Below, piece by piece: positions 34,815-44,068 of a DNA stretch of 64,000 nt (position 1 is its first letter; each line of letters begins with the position of its first letter). Position numbers and translations under genes: made by a program. Location of the stretch: positions 244,501 through 308,500 of the forward strand of contig NZ_CP044012.1 in assembly GCF_016864555.1 (NCBI RefSeq). Direction: 5' to 3'. The notes under the pieces are model-generated. The model was not told where the DNA came from. It searched no databases and worked only from the letters and a program-made list of their open reading frames with translations. Origin of the DNA: Sinorhizobium sp. BG8. GTDB taxonomy: Bacteria > Pseudomonadota > Alphaproteobacteria > Rhizobiales > Rhizobiaceae.

Positions 34815-36028
34815 GGGCGTCCCCAGACTTTTCTGATGTGTTGGAAGATCTCGGCGTTCACGGCATCCACCGATTCGAGCGCACGGTTCAGAGTATCACG
34901 CCCGATGCTGCCTCGGGTTATCTCGTAGAGGCTTTTCTTTTCGAGCCCCGCACTGGCGATTGCGGTGGTGTCCACGACCGAAGCCGCCAGCACGTCCTCG
35001 CCGAAAAGCGAGCGCAGCAGCGCGACCACGTTGACCTGGGGCACGTCATGCGGATTGTGCCGGGTCAGCACGTAGCGGATGAAGTCGTGCTCGAGTTCGC
35101 CGCCGGCCTCCTCGATCACATCGAGAATGTCACTGGTCATGGCCAGGAACTGGTTCATGGAAGCCACATCCAGCATGGCCGGATGGACGGTGATGAGCAG
35201 GCCCGTCGCCGCATATAGCGCCCCAAGCGTCAGGTAACCGAGCTGAGGGGGCGCGTCGATCAGGACCACATCGTAGTCTTCGTCGACTTCGGCGAGTACC
35301 GTCTTCAGTCGCCGGAAGAACATGCCGTCGCCCCTCGACAGGCCCTTTGCAATCGCCTGAGGCGTTTCGTGCTCGTACTCCATGAGCTCGAGATTGCCGG
35401 GCAAGATATGGACACCGTCGAAATAGGTTTCCCGGATCACCGAGCGCAGAGGCAGCCGCTCCGCGTCGTCGTAGCGGATTGCAGCATAGAGCGTCTGGTT
35501 CGAGGCAACATCGAACTCCGGCTGATAGCCGAACATGGTGGAGAGGGATGCCTGGGGGTCAAGGTCGATGGCGAGCACGCGCAGGCCCTGAAGGGCAAGA
35601 TAGTGCGCCAGATGCACCGTGGTCGTCGTCTTGGCCGAGCCGCCCTTGAAGTTGGCGATCGCGAGAACCTGCAGCTTGTCTTCGGGGCGCCGACGGGGCA
35701 TGAACTGCAGGGCGTCCGACGGACGGCGGTTGGCAAGATAGGACCGGATCTGGTTCAGCTGGGAAAGCGTGTAGAACCGTCGACCATTGTCCTGGCGATC
35801 GGGGATAGCTGCCTCGCCATCGAGAGACATCTGCCTCAGGGTCGACTCCGCCACTCCAAGCAGTGCCGCCGCATCGCGCGACGAGAAGGTCTTGAGCGAC
35901 TTCATTGCCTCCGGCGGATACATCTGCTGGCGCAGGTGCTGCAATTGTGCCGAGAGCAGCTGGGAATGGCGCATGATCTTGGCGCCTGAGGCCTCGGCGA
36001 GCGATTGGGTTCTCAAAGTATTTTCCAT
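34811..36028 (-). CDS. repA: RepA, ParA-like partition ATPase
   Basis: A 405-residue RepA. The first ~110 residues hold a DNA-binding HTH (TFSSRDAAALLGVAESTLRQ) and a plasmid-type linker. The ATPase core starts at about 127 with the deviant Walker A FKGGSAKTTTTVHLAH, then DLDPQASLSTMFG and the Walker B DVVLIDAPPQLGYLTLGALY. RepA represses the rep operon and drives segregation by ATP-dependent movement on the nucleoid. Length and sequence type match repABC RepA, not chromosomal ParA (about 260 aa). Translation is coupled to repB. The 269 bases upstream should carry the operon promoter. Identity firm; the missing repC is the odd feature. Confidence 0.92.
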   Translation of the reverse strand: MENTLRTQSLAEASGAKIMRHSQLLSAQLQHLRQQMYPPEAMKSLKTFSSRDAAALLGVAESTLRQMSLDGEAAIPDRQDNGRRFYTLSQLNQIRSYLANRRPSDALQFMPRRRPEDKLQVLAIANFKGGSAKTTTTVHLAHYLALQGLRVLAIDLDPQASLSTMFGYQPEFDVASNQTLYAAIRYDDAERLPLRSVIRETYFDGVHILPGNLELMEYEHETPQAIAKGLSRGDGMFFRRLKTVLAEVDEDYDVVLIDAPPQLGYLTLGALYAATGLLITVHPAMLDVASMNQFLAMTSDILDVIEEAGGELEHDFIRYVLTRHNPHDVPQVNVVALLRSLFGEDVLAASVVDTTAIASAGLEKKSLYEITRGSIGRDTLNRALESVDAVNAEIFQHIRKVWGRP

Positions 36029-36297
36029 GTCATTCCGACGGTTAATATTGATTCATCGGGAAAAATCCGTCGCGACCGTTTTCAACTGATTTGCCCAAAG
36101 GGTCAAACGGTTTATCGCAAAGGTATAGTCGACGCTGGGGAGAGGAGGGGAAATCGGTCGCGGCCGGTGACAGCCCACTCGGCCACGCACCGTCCAATGT
36201 AAGATCTGAATCGCTTCTCTCCGGGAATTTTCGCAGCAATGGTTCAAGCGCAACTGGATAGACCGCACTGCTTTTAATTCGGCCAAGGCCGGGACTG

Positions 36298-36777
36298 CTA
36301 TCTATCCGCTCCTTTCGACGAAGTCTCACGGACATCGATGGCCGTAACCATCGCCCTTTCAATGGCTGCCATGCCCGCCTCCAGCTGCTTCAGACCCGCC
36401 GCTCCCAACAGGCCGGAAAGCTCGCGCTCGTAGCTCTGCGCCATCTCCACCATTTCGCGAAAGATGCGTAGCCCCGCCGGTGTCAGCTCGAGGTGCTCCA
36501 CGCGCCGGTCGTCGAGATCCTCCGTCCTGCGCAACCACCGCCGATCTTCCAGCCCTTTAACCGCGCGACTGACCTTGGTCTTGTGCATCGAGGAGTTTGC
36601 CCCCACTGCCGTCGCCGTCATCCGTCCGTATGACCCGAGCGCCGCAAGCGTGCGCCATTCCGGACGGGTCATGTCGTAGCGGGCCTTGTATTGCGCGGCA
36701 AAGCGTATGCTGACGAGCTCCGCCGCGCGATTGAGCCTGTAGGGCATGAAGGCCTCGAGGTGAAAATCTCCGTCCAT
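36298..36777 (-). CDS. MarR-family regulator divergent from hmgA
   Basis: A 159-residue MarR protein. The winged helix lies at about 42-110 (EWRTLAALGSYGRMTATAV, SSMHKTKVSRAVKGLEDRRW, wing TEDLDDRRVEHLELTPAG), with helices at both ends for dimerisation. It is divergent from homogentisate dioxygenase across 85 bases that contain a perfect 6 bp-arm dyad (36807-36822), so it probably represses hmgA and itself until an intermediate of tyrosine or phenylalanine breakdown binds. It is not the IclR-type HmgR known in Pseudomonas. Length normal. Confidence 0.88.
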   Translation of the reverse strand: MDGDFHLEAFMPYRLNRAAELVSIRFAAQYKARYDMTRPEWRTLAALGSYGRMTATAVGANSSMHKTKVSRAVKGLEDRRWLRRTEDLDDRRVEHLELTPAGLRIFREMVEMAQSYERELSGLLGAAGLKQLEAGMAAIERAMVTAIDVRETSSKGADR

Positions 36778-36806
36778 GCCGTCGCCTTGATAGTTACAAA
36801 ATAGAC

Positions 36807-36822
36807 AGTTACGAGTGTAACT
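36807..36822. promoter_or_regulatory. MarR operator candidate at hmgA
   Basis: AGTTAC-GAGT-GTAACT is a perfect dyad midway between the divergent MarR and hmgA starts. An extra half-site, TAGTTAC, lies 16 bases before it at 36791. Size and position fit a MarR dimer site. Confidence 0.6.
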
Positions 36823-36862
36823 AATTCACGTGTATGGCAGTATTGCAGAGGAGGTGCAAGCC

Positions 36863-38223
36863 ATGCTGGACAGGACCGAAGACGCAACAGCGGAAAGCGC
36901 GGCGAGCACCAACAGCGTAAAATACATGCCGGGTTTCGGTAACGACTTCGAGACAGAGTCGCTACCGGGCGCCTTGCCGCAAGGCCAGAACAGTCCACAG
37001 AAATGCAACTACGGCCTCTATGCAGAACAGCTTTCGGGATCGCCCTTCACGGCCCCCGCGGCACGAACGAACGCTCCTGGCTCTACAGGATCCGTCCGAG
37101 CGTTCGCCATACCCGTCGTTTCTCCAACGCATCCTGTCCCTATTGGAAGTCGGCGCCCTGCATCGACGATCATTCGCTCCCCCTCGGCCAGTTGCGCTGG
37201 GGACCGTTGCCTGAGCCGACGGAGGAGTTGACCTTCCCCGAAGGCATTCGCACGATGACGGCCGCAGGGGACGTCCTGACGCAGGTCGGCATGGCAGCAC
37301 ACGCCTATATCTTCAACGCCGACATGGTGGACGACTACTTCTTCAACGCCGACGGAGAGCTGTTGATCGTGCCTCAGATGGGCAGCCTGCGCATCTTCAC
37401 GGAGATGGGCATCATGGATATCGAGCCATCGGAGATCTGCCTGATCCCGCGCGGCATGATGTTCAAGGTTTCCCGTCAGGGGGAGGGGGAGAGCTGGCGG
37501 GGCTATGTCTGCGAGAACTACGGCGCCAAGTTCACCATGCCCGATCGCGGCCCGATCGGAGCCAATTGCCTCGCCAATCCGCGTGATTTCAAGACGCCGG
37601 TCGCAGCCTTCGAAGACAAGGAGACCCCCTGCCGCGTGCACGTAAAATGGTGCGGCAAGTTCTACATCACCGAGATCGGCCATTCGCCGCTTGATGTGGT
37701 GGCCTGGCACGGCAATTACGTGCCGTTCAAGTATGACCTGCGCACGTTCTCGCCGGTCGGGGCGATCCTGTTCGACCATCCGGACCCGTCGATCTTCACG
37801 GTTCTGACAGCCCCCACGGAGGAAGCTGGGACGGCCAACGTCGATTTCGTCATCTTCCCGCCGCGCTGGCTCGTTGCAGAGCACACGTTCCGTCCCCCCT
37901 GGTATCACCGCAACATCATGAGTGAGTTCATGGGACTGATACACGGCCAGTACGATGCAAAGGAGGAGGGCTTCGTCCCAGGCGCCATGAGCCTGCATAA
38001 CATGATGCTACCCCACGGGCCGGACACGATGGGCTTCGAGAAAGCCTCGAACAGCGAGTTGAAACCGGTGAAGCTCGATCACACCATGGCGTTCATGTTC
38101 GAGACCCGCTACCCGCAGCAGCTTACGAGGTTTGCCGCCGAGCTGGAGACGCTCCAGGAGAATTACCTCGAATGCTGGGACGGCCTGGAGCGCAAGTTCG
38201 ACGGCACGCCGGGCATCAAGTGA
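36863..38223 (+). pseudogene. hmgA: Homogentisate 1,2-dioxygenase, one frameshift
   Basis: Two overlapping frames give a full-length dioxygenase (about 453 residues). The first, from ATG 36863 (GAGGAGGT upstream), has [12 protein letters not shown] and [14 protein letters not shown]. After a C5 run at 37053-37057 the match continues one frame over: [49 protein letters not shown], and the iron site in [11 protein letters not shown] with histidines in PPWYHRN. Restoring one C would rejoin the frames exactly. The enzyme opens homogentisate to maleylacetoacetate using Fe2+ and O2. maiA and fahA are present and intact in the window, so loss of this step alone would be strange. Sequencing error is the better explanation; real inactivation is possible. 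Confidence 0.9.
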
Positions 38224-38255
38224 GGGTGGAGCCGTTCTTCAGCGCAAGAAGCCGA

Positions 38256-38816
38256 TCAGCCGCCCTGCCATTGCTTCACCGCTTCGAGGGGCCAGACGAG
38301 CATGAGGATGTTCAGGGCCAATCCATCGCGGATCAGCCATGTCGTCAGCGCCTCGAAGAAGACGATGATGGCGACGCTTGCCCACACCGGCAGCCGCGAG
38401 GCGAGGAAGAACCCGATCACCATTGCCGCTATGTCGGCCGCCGAATTGATGATGCTGTCGCCGTAGTAATCGAGCGAGATTGTCGCCTCGCGATAGCGGT
38501 TGATGATGAGATCGGTGTTCTCGAAGATCTCCCAGGCGCATTCGACGAGCAGCGCCAGCGCCAGCCGGAGGGTTATGCTCACGCGGGGCAGCAGAGCCGT
38601 GAACAGCGCATAGAACAGGATGCCATGGATGATATGGCTCGGCGTGTACCAGTCCGAAAGGTGCTGGGAGTTTTCCGAGGAGACGACCACGCCGTGCCAG
38701 AGCTTCACATAACCGCATTTGCAGATCCAGATGCGACCCATCAGATGCAGGATTACAGCTGTAACACCGATGGCGGCCGCCGCCACACCTACGGATCTGA
38801 GCACGGTACGGTTCAA
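38256..38816 (-). CDS. DUF2585 (UPF0314) integral membrane protein
   Basis: About 187 residues with roughly five hydrophobic segments. It matches the UPF0314/DUF2585 family: [16 protein letters not shown] near the N-terminus, [38 protein letters not shown] and [19 protein letters not shown]. The conserved Cys, His, Glu and Asp residues inside or beside membrane segments suggest an enzyme or metal binding, but no function is established. The start is unclear: TTG 38816 precedes the conserved part, GTG 38804 is possible, and the open frame continues upstream over the fahA start. It lies on the opposite strand between hmgA and fahA, convergent with hmgA. Confidence 0.78.
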   Translation of the reverse strand: MNRTVLRSVGVAAAAIGVTAVILHLMGRIWICKCGYVKLWHGVVVSSENSQHLSDWYTPSHIIHGILFYALFTALLPRVSITLRLALALLVECAWEIFENTDLIINRYREATISLDYYGDSIINSAADIAAMVIGFFLASRLPVWASVAIIVFFEALTTWLIRDGLALNILMLVWPLEAVKQWQGG

Positions 38817-38934
38817 CGGATGGGCTTTCCTGGATGAAACGCGACGGATTTCTCCACCGCATTTAAGGGGAGGGGACGGGTCGGCGCGAAGATGACATAC
38901 TGGCGCGTGCGAAGACAAGCTCAAGGGAGGGCGC

Positions 38935-39951
38935 ATGAAACTCGCAACACTCAAGGACAGTACCCGCGATGGCAAGTTGGTCGTTGTATCGAAGGACCTC
39001 ACGCGCTGCTCGGAGGTCGGCCATATTGCCCGCACGCTGCAGGCTGCGCTCGACGACTGGGCGCACGTCGGACCGCGGCTCGCCCGCGTGGCCGAGGGGA
39101 TGGAGACCGGCTCGCAACCGACAATGCGCTTCCATGAACACGAGACGTCTTCACCCCTTCCGCGCGCATTCCAGTGGGCGGACGGTTCGGCCTATGTCAA
39201 CCACGTCGAGCTGGTGCGCCGTGCGCGCAATGCCGAGATGCCTGCGAGCTTCTGGACAGATCCGTTGATGTACCAGGGAGGCTCGGACAGTTTCCTTGGC
39301 CCGCGCGATCCAATCGTCATGGCCGACGAGGCCTATGGCATCGACATGGAAGGGGAGGTCGCCGTCATCGTCGACGACGTGCCGATGGGTACCGGCGCAG
39401 AGGAGGCGCGCGCAGCGATCCGGCTCATCATGCTCGTCAACGACGTCTCGCTGCGCGGCCTCATACCCGCAGAGCTTGCGAAGGGTTTCGGTTTCTTCCA
39501 GTCAAAACCCTCTTCCGCTTTCTCACCCGTGGCGGTCTCCCCGGACGAACTCGGTGACGCCTGGGATGGCGGCAAGCTGCACCTCCCGCTGCTTGTCAGC
39601 CTCAATGCAAAGCCCTTCGGAAAGGCCGACACCGGAATAGACATGACCTTCGATTTCGGGCAGCTCATCGCCCATGCGGCCAAGACCCGTCCGCTCGTCG
39701 CAGGCTCGATCATCGGTTCCGGCACCGTCTCCAACAAGCTTGATGGCGGCCCCGGCAAGCCGATTTCCGCCGGCGGCGTCGGCTACTCCTGCATAGCCGA
39801 GGTCCGGACCATAGAAACGATCGAGACGGGAGCGCCGAAAACGCCATTCATGAAGTTCGGCGACACCGTGCGCATCGAGATGAAGGACAAGACCGGCCAC
39901 TCGATCTTCGGCGCCATAGAGCAGACCCTGAAGCCATATGAGCGAGAGTGA
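38935..39951 (+). CDS. fahA: Fumarylacetoacetate hydrolase
   Basis: A 338-residue FAH-fold enzyme. Typical blocks are [20 protein letters not shown], the metal-binding acidic residues in [19 protein letters not shown] (two glutamates and an aspartate pattern), [30 protein letters not shown] and [18 protein letters not shown]. It hydrolyses fumarylacetoacetate to fumarate and acetoacetate, the last step of tyrosine breakdown. AGGGAGGG precedes ATG 38935. hmgA lies upstream on the same strand with a reverse gene between, and maiA is 11 kb before. FAH-fold enzymes also hydrolyse 2,4-diketo-3-deoxy-fuconate, so a role in the fucose route cannot be fully excluded, but the context next to hmgA favours this call. 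Confidence 0.87.
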   Translation: MKLATLKDSTRDGKLVVVSKDLTRCSEVGHIARTLQAALDDWAHVGPRLARVAEGMETGSQPTMRFHEHETSSPLPRAFQWADGSAYVNHVELVRRARNAEMPASFWTDPLMYQGGSDSFLGPRDPIVMADEAYGIDMEGEVAVIVDDVPMGTGAEEARAAIRLIMLVNDVSLRGLIPAELAKGFGFFQSKPSSAFSPVAVSPDELGDAWDGGKLHLPLLVSLNAKPFGKADTGIDMTFDFGQLIAHAAKTRPLVAGSIIGSGTVSNKLDGGPGKPISAGGVGYSCIAEVRTIETIETGAPKTPFMKFGDTVRIEMKDKTGHSIFGAIEQTLKPYERE

Positions 39952-40105
39952 CCTTTACCGCCGCCAGCGGGCTGCGGCGCGTCGGACCATGCATCAGCAT
40001 ATCCTCTGAGGAGGTGCATGGCGCTATATGCCAGGTATCCGGAATCCGACAAGTGGCGGATCGGCTCTCCGCGGTCCGCAAGAGCAGTGCCGCATGAGCC
40101 TCAAT

Positions 40106-40134
40106 GAACCCTCCCGCCGACGGCGGGAGGGTTC
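40106..40134. terminator. Hairpin between fahA and gabD
   Basis: A perfect 13 bp stem, GAACCCTCCCGCC / GGCGGGAGGGTTC, with loop GAC, in the gap between the convergent fahA and gabD genes. It could end both messages. Confidence 0.7.
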
Positions 40135-40149
40135 CATTTCTGATCGGGC

Positions 40150-41631
40150 TTAGGCTACGTTGCCCATGCAGAGATATTTCATCTCCAGATAGTCGTCGGC
40201 ACCATGGCTTGAGCCTTCGCGGCCGAGACCCGATTGCTTGATACCGCCGAACGGTGCAGCCTCGGAGGAGATCAGCCCGGTGTTGATGCCGACCATGCCG
40301 TATTCCAGAGCCTCTGCGACCTTCCAGACCTTGCGAAGATCACCGGCATAGAAGTAGGCGGCAAGACCGAACTCTGTGTCGTTGGCCTGGGCGATCACGT
40401 CCTCGACCGTGTCGAAACGGAAGAGAGGAGCGACGGGGCCGAAAGTCTCCTCGCGCGCCACGGCCATGGTGCGATCAACCCCGGTCAAGATCGTCGGCTC
40501 GAAGAACGTTCCTTCCCCGGCGATACGCTCTCCGCCGGCAATCACCTTTGCACCCTTGGCAACGGCATCGGCAATGTGCGCCTCGACCTTGGCGATGGCA
40601 GCCTCCTCTATCAGCGGACCGATCGAGATGCCTTTCTCGAAGCCGTTTCCGACCGAAAATTCGCGAACCTTGCGGGCCAGCTTTTCGGCGAAAGCGTCAT
40701 AAACGTTCGACTGCACATAGATCCGGTTGGCGCAAACGCAGGTCTGGCCCGCATTGCGGTACTTCGACATCAGGGCACCTTCGACCGCCGCATCGATATC
40801 CGCGTCGTCGAAAACGATGAAGGGCGCGTTGCCACCGAGTTCCAGGCTCACCTTCTTGATCTGGTCGGAGCACTGGCGCATCAGGATGCGGCCGACCTCG
40901 GTCGAGCCGGTGAAGCTGATCTTGCGCACCTTCGGATTGAAGCAGATCTCCTTGCCGATGGCGGGGCCATCCGTGCCGAGGATCACATTGAAGACGCCCG
41001 CGGGAAGTCCGGCCTTCTCAGCCAGCACCGCAAGCGCGATTGCCGAGAGCGGGGTCTGTTCCGCAGGCTTGGAGACGACCGTGCAGCCGACCGCGAGCGC
41101 CGGCGCGACCTTGCGTGCGATCATTGCCGCGGGGAAGTTCCAGGGTGTGATCGTGCCGACGACGCCCACCGGCTGCTTGATGACGAACATCCGGCGATCT
41201 GCACTCGGGGCAGGGATGGTCTCGCCGTTGATCCGCTTTGCTTCCTCCGCGTACCATTCCACATAGGAGGCGGCGTAGAGGATTTCGCCCTTCGCTTCGG
41301 GGAGCGGCTTGCCCATTTCGGCCGTCAGGATTGCGGCCAGTTCGTCGGCGTTCGCGATCATGAGGTCATGCCACTTGCGCAGCACCGCGCTGCGGTCCTT
41401 GGCAGGCCTGGCCGCCCAGCCGACCTGGGCCACATATGCGGCGTCGATCGCCGCAGCGGTCTCGGCAGCACCCATTTCGGGAAGCGTCGCGAGCCTCTCG
41501 CCGGTTGCGGGATTGAGGACGTCGAATGTCTCGGTCCCGTTCCCTCCGATCCAGTTGCCGTTCACATAGCCACAGTCGCGCAGGAATTCCGTCGACTTGA
41601 GATGTCTGGTCAGTGCGTCATAGAAGGCCAT
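40150..41631 (-). CDS. gabD: Succinate-semialdehyde dehydrogenase
   Basis: A 493-residue aldehyde dehydrogenase of the GabD type. Landmarks: TPWNFPAAMIARKVAPALAV and VGCTVVSKPAEQTPLSA for cofactor binding, FTGSTEVGRILM, the catalytic glutamate in SLELGGNAPFIVFDDAD and the nucleophile in NAGQTCVCANRIYVQ (C after QTC), then REETFGPVAPLFRFD and GREGSSHGADDYLEMKYL. It oxidises succinate semialdehyde to succinate, completing GABA breakdown. The preference for NADP+ is known for the GabD clade, not read here. It lies 91 bases after gabT on the same strand, probably in one operon that ends at the strong hairpin 40106-40134. Confidence 0.92.
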   Translation of the reverse strand: MAFYDALTRHLKSTEFLRDCGYVNGNWIGGNGTETFDVLNPATGERLATLPEMGAAETAAAIDAAYVAQVGWAARPAKDRSAVLRKWHDLMIANADELAAILTAEMGKPLPEAKGEILYAASYVEWYAEEAKRINGETIPAPSADRRMFVIKQPVGVVGTITPWNFPAAMIARKVAPALAVGCTVVSKPAEQTPLSAIALAVLAEKAGLPAGVFNVILGTDGPAIGKEICFNPKVRKISFTGSTEVGRILMRQCSDQIKKVSLELGGNAPFIVFDDADIDAAVEGALMSKYRNAGQTCVCANRIYVQSNVYDAFAEKLARKVREFSVGNGFEKGISIGPLIEEAAIAKVEAHIADAVAKGAKVIAGGERIAGEGTFFEPTILTGVDRTMAVAREETFGPVAPLFRFDTVEDVIAQANDTEFGLAAYFYAGDLRKVWKVAEALEYGMVGINTGLISSEAAPFGGIKQSGLGREGSSHGADDYLEMKYLCMGNVA

Positions 41632-41722
41632 TTCGTCATTCCTTCAGGCATGAAGCAGGCTCCGCCCGGGAACATGCCCCGGGCGCTGCTTCGATCGTGA
41701 GAGAGAATTGCGCTCCGCCCTA

Positions 41723-43000
41723 TCAGGCGGTGCGTGCTTCCAGGATGGAGGCTTCGAGAATGTCGAGCGCTTCCGCGAACACCTCGTCCTGGATGGTCAG
41801 CGGCGCGAGGAAGCGGATGACGTTTCCGTGCACGCCGCAGGTCAGAAGGATGAGACCCTTGTCGAGTGCCTTCAGCCGCACCTTGTTGGCGAATTCGGCG
41901 CTCGGCAGCTTGGTGGTCGCGTCGTTGAACTCCACTGCGTTCATGAAGCCCGGACCGCGGATGTCCACGATTTCCGGAGCCTTTTCGCGCAGCGATTCAA
42001 GGCGCTGCTTCAGCCGGTTGCCAAGGCTGGTCGCACGATTGCAGAGATCCTCGTCCTTGATCACGTCGAGGACGGCGTGCGCCGCTGCAACGCCGAGCGG
42101 GTTACCGGCATAGGTGCCGCCAAGTCCGCCCGGGCCGGGAGCATCCATGATTTCGGCGCGGCCGGTTACCGCCGCAATCGGGAAGCCGCCACCCAGCCCC
42201 TTGGCCATCGTGACCAGGTCGGCTGCAATGCCGTGATGCTCCATCGCAAAAAGCTTGCCCGTGCGCGCAAAGCCGGTTTGGACTTCGTCGGCGATCAGGA
42301 GAATGCCGTGCTGGTCGCAAAGCTCGCGGATTTGCTTGAGGAAGGCCGTCGGCACCGGATAGAAACCGCCTTCGCCCTGCACCGGCTCGAGAATGATCGC
42401 AGCCACGCGGTTCGGATCGACGTCGGCAGCGAAGAGCCGCTTGATTGCAGCCATCGACTGCTCCGCAGAAACGCCCTGCAGTTCGATCGGGAAGGGCACA
42501 TGGAAGACGTCGCCCGGCATGGCGCCGAAGCCGACCTTGTAGGGGACGACCTTACCCGTCAGAGCCATGCCCATGAAGGTACGCCCGTGGAACCCGCCGC
42601 CGAAGGCGACGACCGCCTGGCGGCCGGTTGCGGCGCGAGCGATCTTGACGGCGTTCTCGACGGCTTCCGCACCGGTCGTGACGAAGATGGTCTTCTTGGC
42701 AAAGTCGCCGGGGGTCAGTGCGTTGAGGCGCTCGGCAAGCTCGACGTAGTTTTCGTACGGCACTACCTGGTGGCAGGTGTGGGTGAAACGGTCGAGCTGC
42801 TTCTTGACTGCCTCGATCACTCTCGGGTGACGATGCCCGGTGTTGACGACGGCAATGCCGGCGGCAAAATCGATGTAGCGGTTGCCTTCCTTGTCCCAGA
42901 TCTCGGCATTCTCAGCGCGATCTGCGTAGATCTGGGTCGTCATGCCAACACCACGGGAAATGGCGGCGTTCTTGCGGTCGGTAAGGGTGGTCGAGGTCAT
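41723..43000 (-). CDS. gabT: 4-aminobutyrate aminotransferase
   Basis: A 425-residue class III PLP aminotransferase. Landmarks: NTGHRHPRVIEAVKKQL, FVTTGAEAVENAVKIARAAT, FGGGFHGRTFMGMALTG, EPVQGEGGFYPVP, LLIADEVQTGFARTGKLFA and the PLP-lysine in TMAKGLGGGFPIAAVTG. It moves the amino group of GABA to 2-oxoglutarate, giving succinate semialdehyde for gabD. The open frame begins at 43042, but MTSTTLTDRKNAAISRGVG from ATG 43000 fits the family. Upstream, two dyad sites at 43037-43087 separate it from the divergent MerR-XRE-cupin regulator. The first dyad overlaps the region where its promoter and transcript start should lie. Confidence 0.92.
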   Translation of the reverse strand: MTSTTLTDRKNAAISRGVGMTTQIYADRAENAEIWDKEGNRYIDFAAGIAVVNTGHRHPRVIEAVKKQLDRFTHTCHQVVPYENYVELAERLNALTPGDFAKKTIFVTTGAEAVENAVKIARAATGRQAVVAFGGGFHGRTFMGMALTGKVVPYKVGFGAMPGDVFHVPFPIELQGVSAEQSMAAIKRLFAADVDPNRVAAIILEPVQGEGGFYPVPTAFLKQIRELCDQHGILLIADEVQTGFARTGKLFAMEHHGIAADLVTMAKGLGGGFPIAAVTGRAEIMDAPGPGGLGGTYAGNPLGVAAAHAVLDVIKDEDLCNRATSLGNRLKQRLESLREKAPEIVDIRGPGFMNAVEFNDATTKLPSAEFANKVRLKALDKGLILLTCGVHGNVIRFLAPLTIQDEVFAEALDILEASILEARTA

Positions 43001-43036
43001 GATGGGGCATCCTGCGCTTGGAGCTGAAGGCATAAC

Positions 43037-43087
43037 TTGCATTTTTTCTGCAAGATATGAGTGGAATACCTACATTTTTTCTGTAAG
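43037..43087. promoter_or_regulatory. Tandem 18 bp dyads in the gabT/regulator gap
   Basis: TTGCATTTTTTCTGCAAG (43037-43054) and CTACATTTTTTCTGTAAG (43070-43087) match at 14 of 18 positions. Each has inverted ends (TGCA/TGCA and TACA/TGTA) around the same T-run, and their starts are 33 bases apart, three helical turns. The pair lies between gabT and the divergent regulator and is very probably that regulator's operator. Confidence 0.7.
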
Positions 43088-43198
43088 AATGCAAATGGAA
43101 TTTTCGAAGAAACGAACATGGCCTGCGCGATAGCAGGGGGTCGCGAACGAAAGCCGTCTGCGATACTAATCTAGCACAAGAATCAGGGAAATTGGCTC

Positions 43199-44022
43199 AT
43201 GGGCAATCCGGCGCCCGTCAACTACAAGGTGGCGGAAGCGGCAAGACTGGCGGGGGTGTCGGCATCGACGCTACGCCTGTGGGAAAGCCAGGGTCTTGTC
43301 GTTCCCGGCCGTTCGGAAACCGGCCACCGTCAATACAGCGGAGAAGATGTTGCAAGGCTGAAGCGCATCGCCTGGTATCGTGCCGAGCGTGGGCTCAATC
43401 CGGCCGCCATTCGCGAAGCACTGGAAGCGGAAGACACTGCCGGGGAGGGGCACAGCACGTTTCCCATGAGGGCGAGCCGCCGCAAGGCATCGGGAGAAAG
43501 CTCCGCAGCCTCCGGCATGCGGCCGGCAAGACGCTGGAGCAGGTCGCGGGAGACGTTGGCCTCGCCATCTCCGTCCTCTCGACATTCGAGAGAACCTCCC
43601 AGGGCGTGACCTTCCGCATGCTGCACGACCTCGCGGACTATTACGGCACGACGGTCTCGAAGCTCTCGGGAGAGGAAGAGGGCGACACCCGCAGCCTGGT
43701 GCGCTCCGGAGAGTGGAAGCTCTGGCCGGAAACATCACCGGGCGTCACGGTGCAGGTTCTGGCCGACGGGCGAAACATGATGGACTGCCATCGCTTCGTC
43801 CTCGCACCCGGTGCCTCCAGCGATGGAGCCTACAGGCACGAGGGAGAAGAGTTCGTCCATGTGCTGTCGGGCAGTATCGAGATGATACTGGACGGCCAGG
43901 AGTTCCACGATCTCGGACCGGGCGACTCGCTCTACTTCGACAGCCGCAGGCAGCATTCTTGGCGCAACCGGCACGACGGCGAGACCGTGCTCCTTTGGAT
44001 CAATACCCCGCCGACGTTCTGA
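43199..44022 (+). pseudogene. MerR-XRE-cupin regulator of GABA genes, one frameshift
   Basis: Two overlapping frames form one regulator of about 275 residues. First part: a MerR-type HTH (VAEAARLAGVSASTLRLW, ETGHRQYSGEDVARL), residues ~8-75. Second part, one frame over: an XRE HTH (GRKLRSLRHAAGKTLEQVAG, AISVLSTFERTSQGVTFRML) and a cupin (GAYRHEGEEFVHVLSGSIEM, DLGPGDSLYFDS, then HSWRN). The switch lies in the G-rich run 43441-43452 and one inserted G would restore the frame. The cupin probably binds a small ligand, possibly GABA or a polyamine product, as in PuuR. It faces gabT across the two dyads. ATG 43199 has a weak ribosome site (GGGAAA further upstream). Family architecture known to me from rhizobial relatives; the break may be a sequence error. 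Confidence 0.8.
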
Positions 44023-44068
44023 TACCGGCCGTCCCGATGCAGCAACTCATGGACACGCAGGCGAAGCC

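Noticed and set aside
36029-36297. repABC-type parS upstream of repA
   Set aside because: No GTT-N4-GC-N4-AAC site was found in this gap; only the variant near 33645 is reported.
40234-41700. 488-residue open frame antisense to gabD
   Set aside because: It mirrors the third-position GC of gabD, has no recognisable domains and no ribosome site.
41708-43027. 439-residue open frame antisense to gabT
   Set aside because: Shadow of a high-GC gene on the other strand; the gabT frame carries all family motifs.
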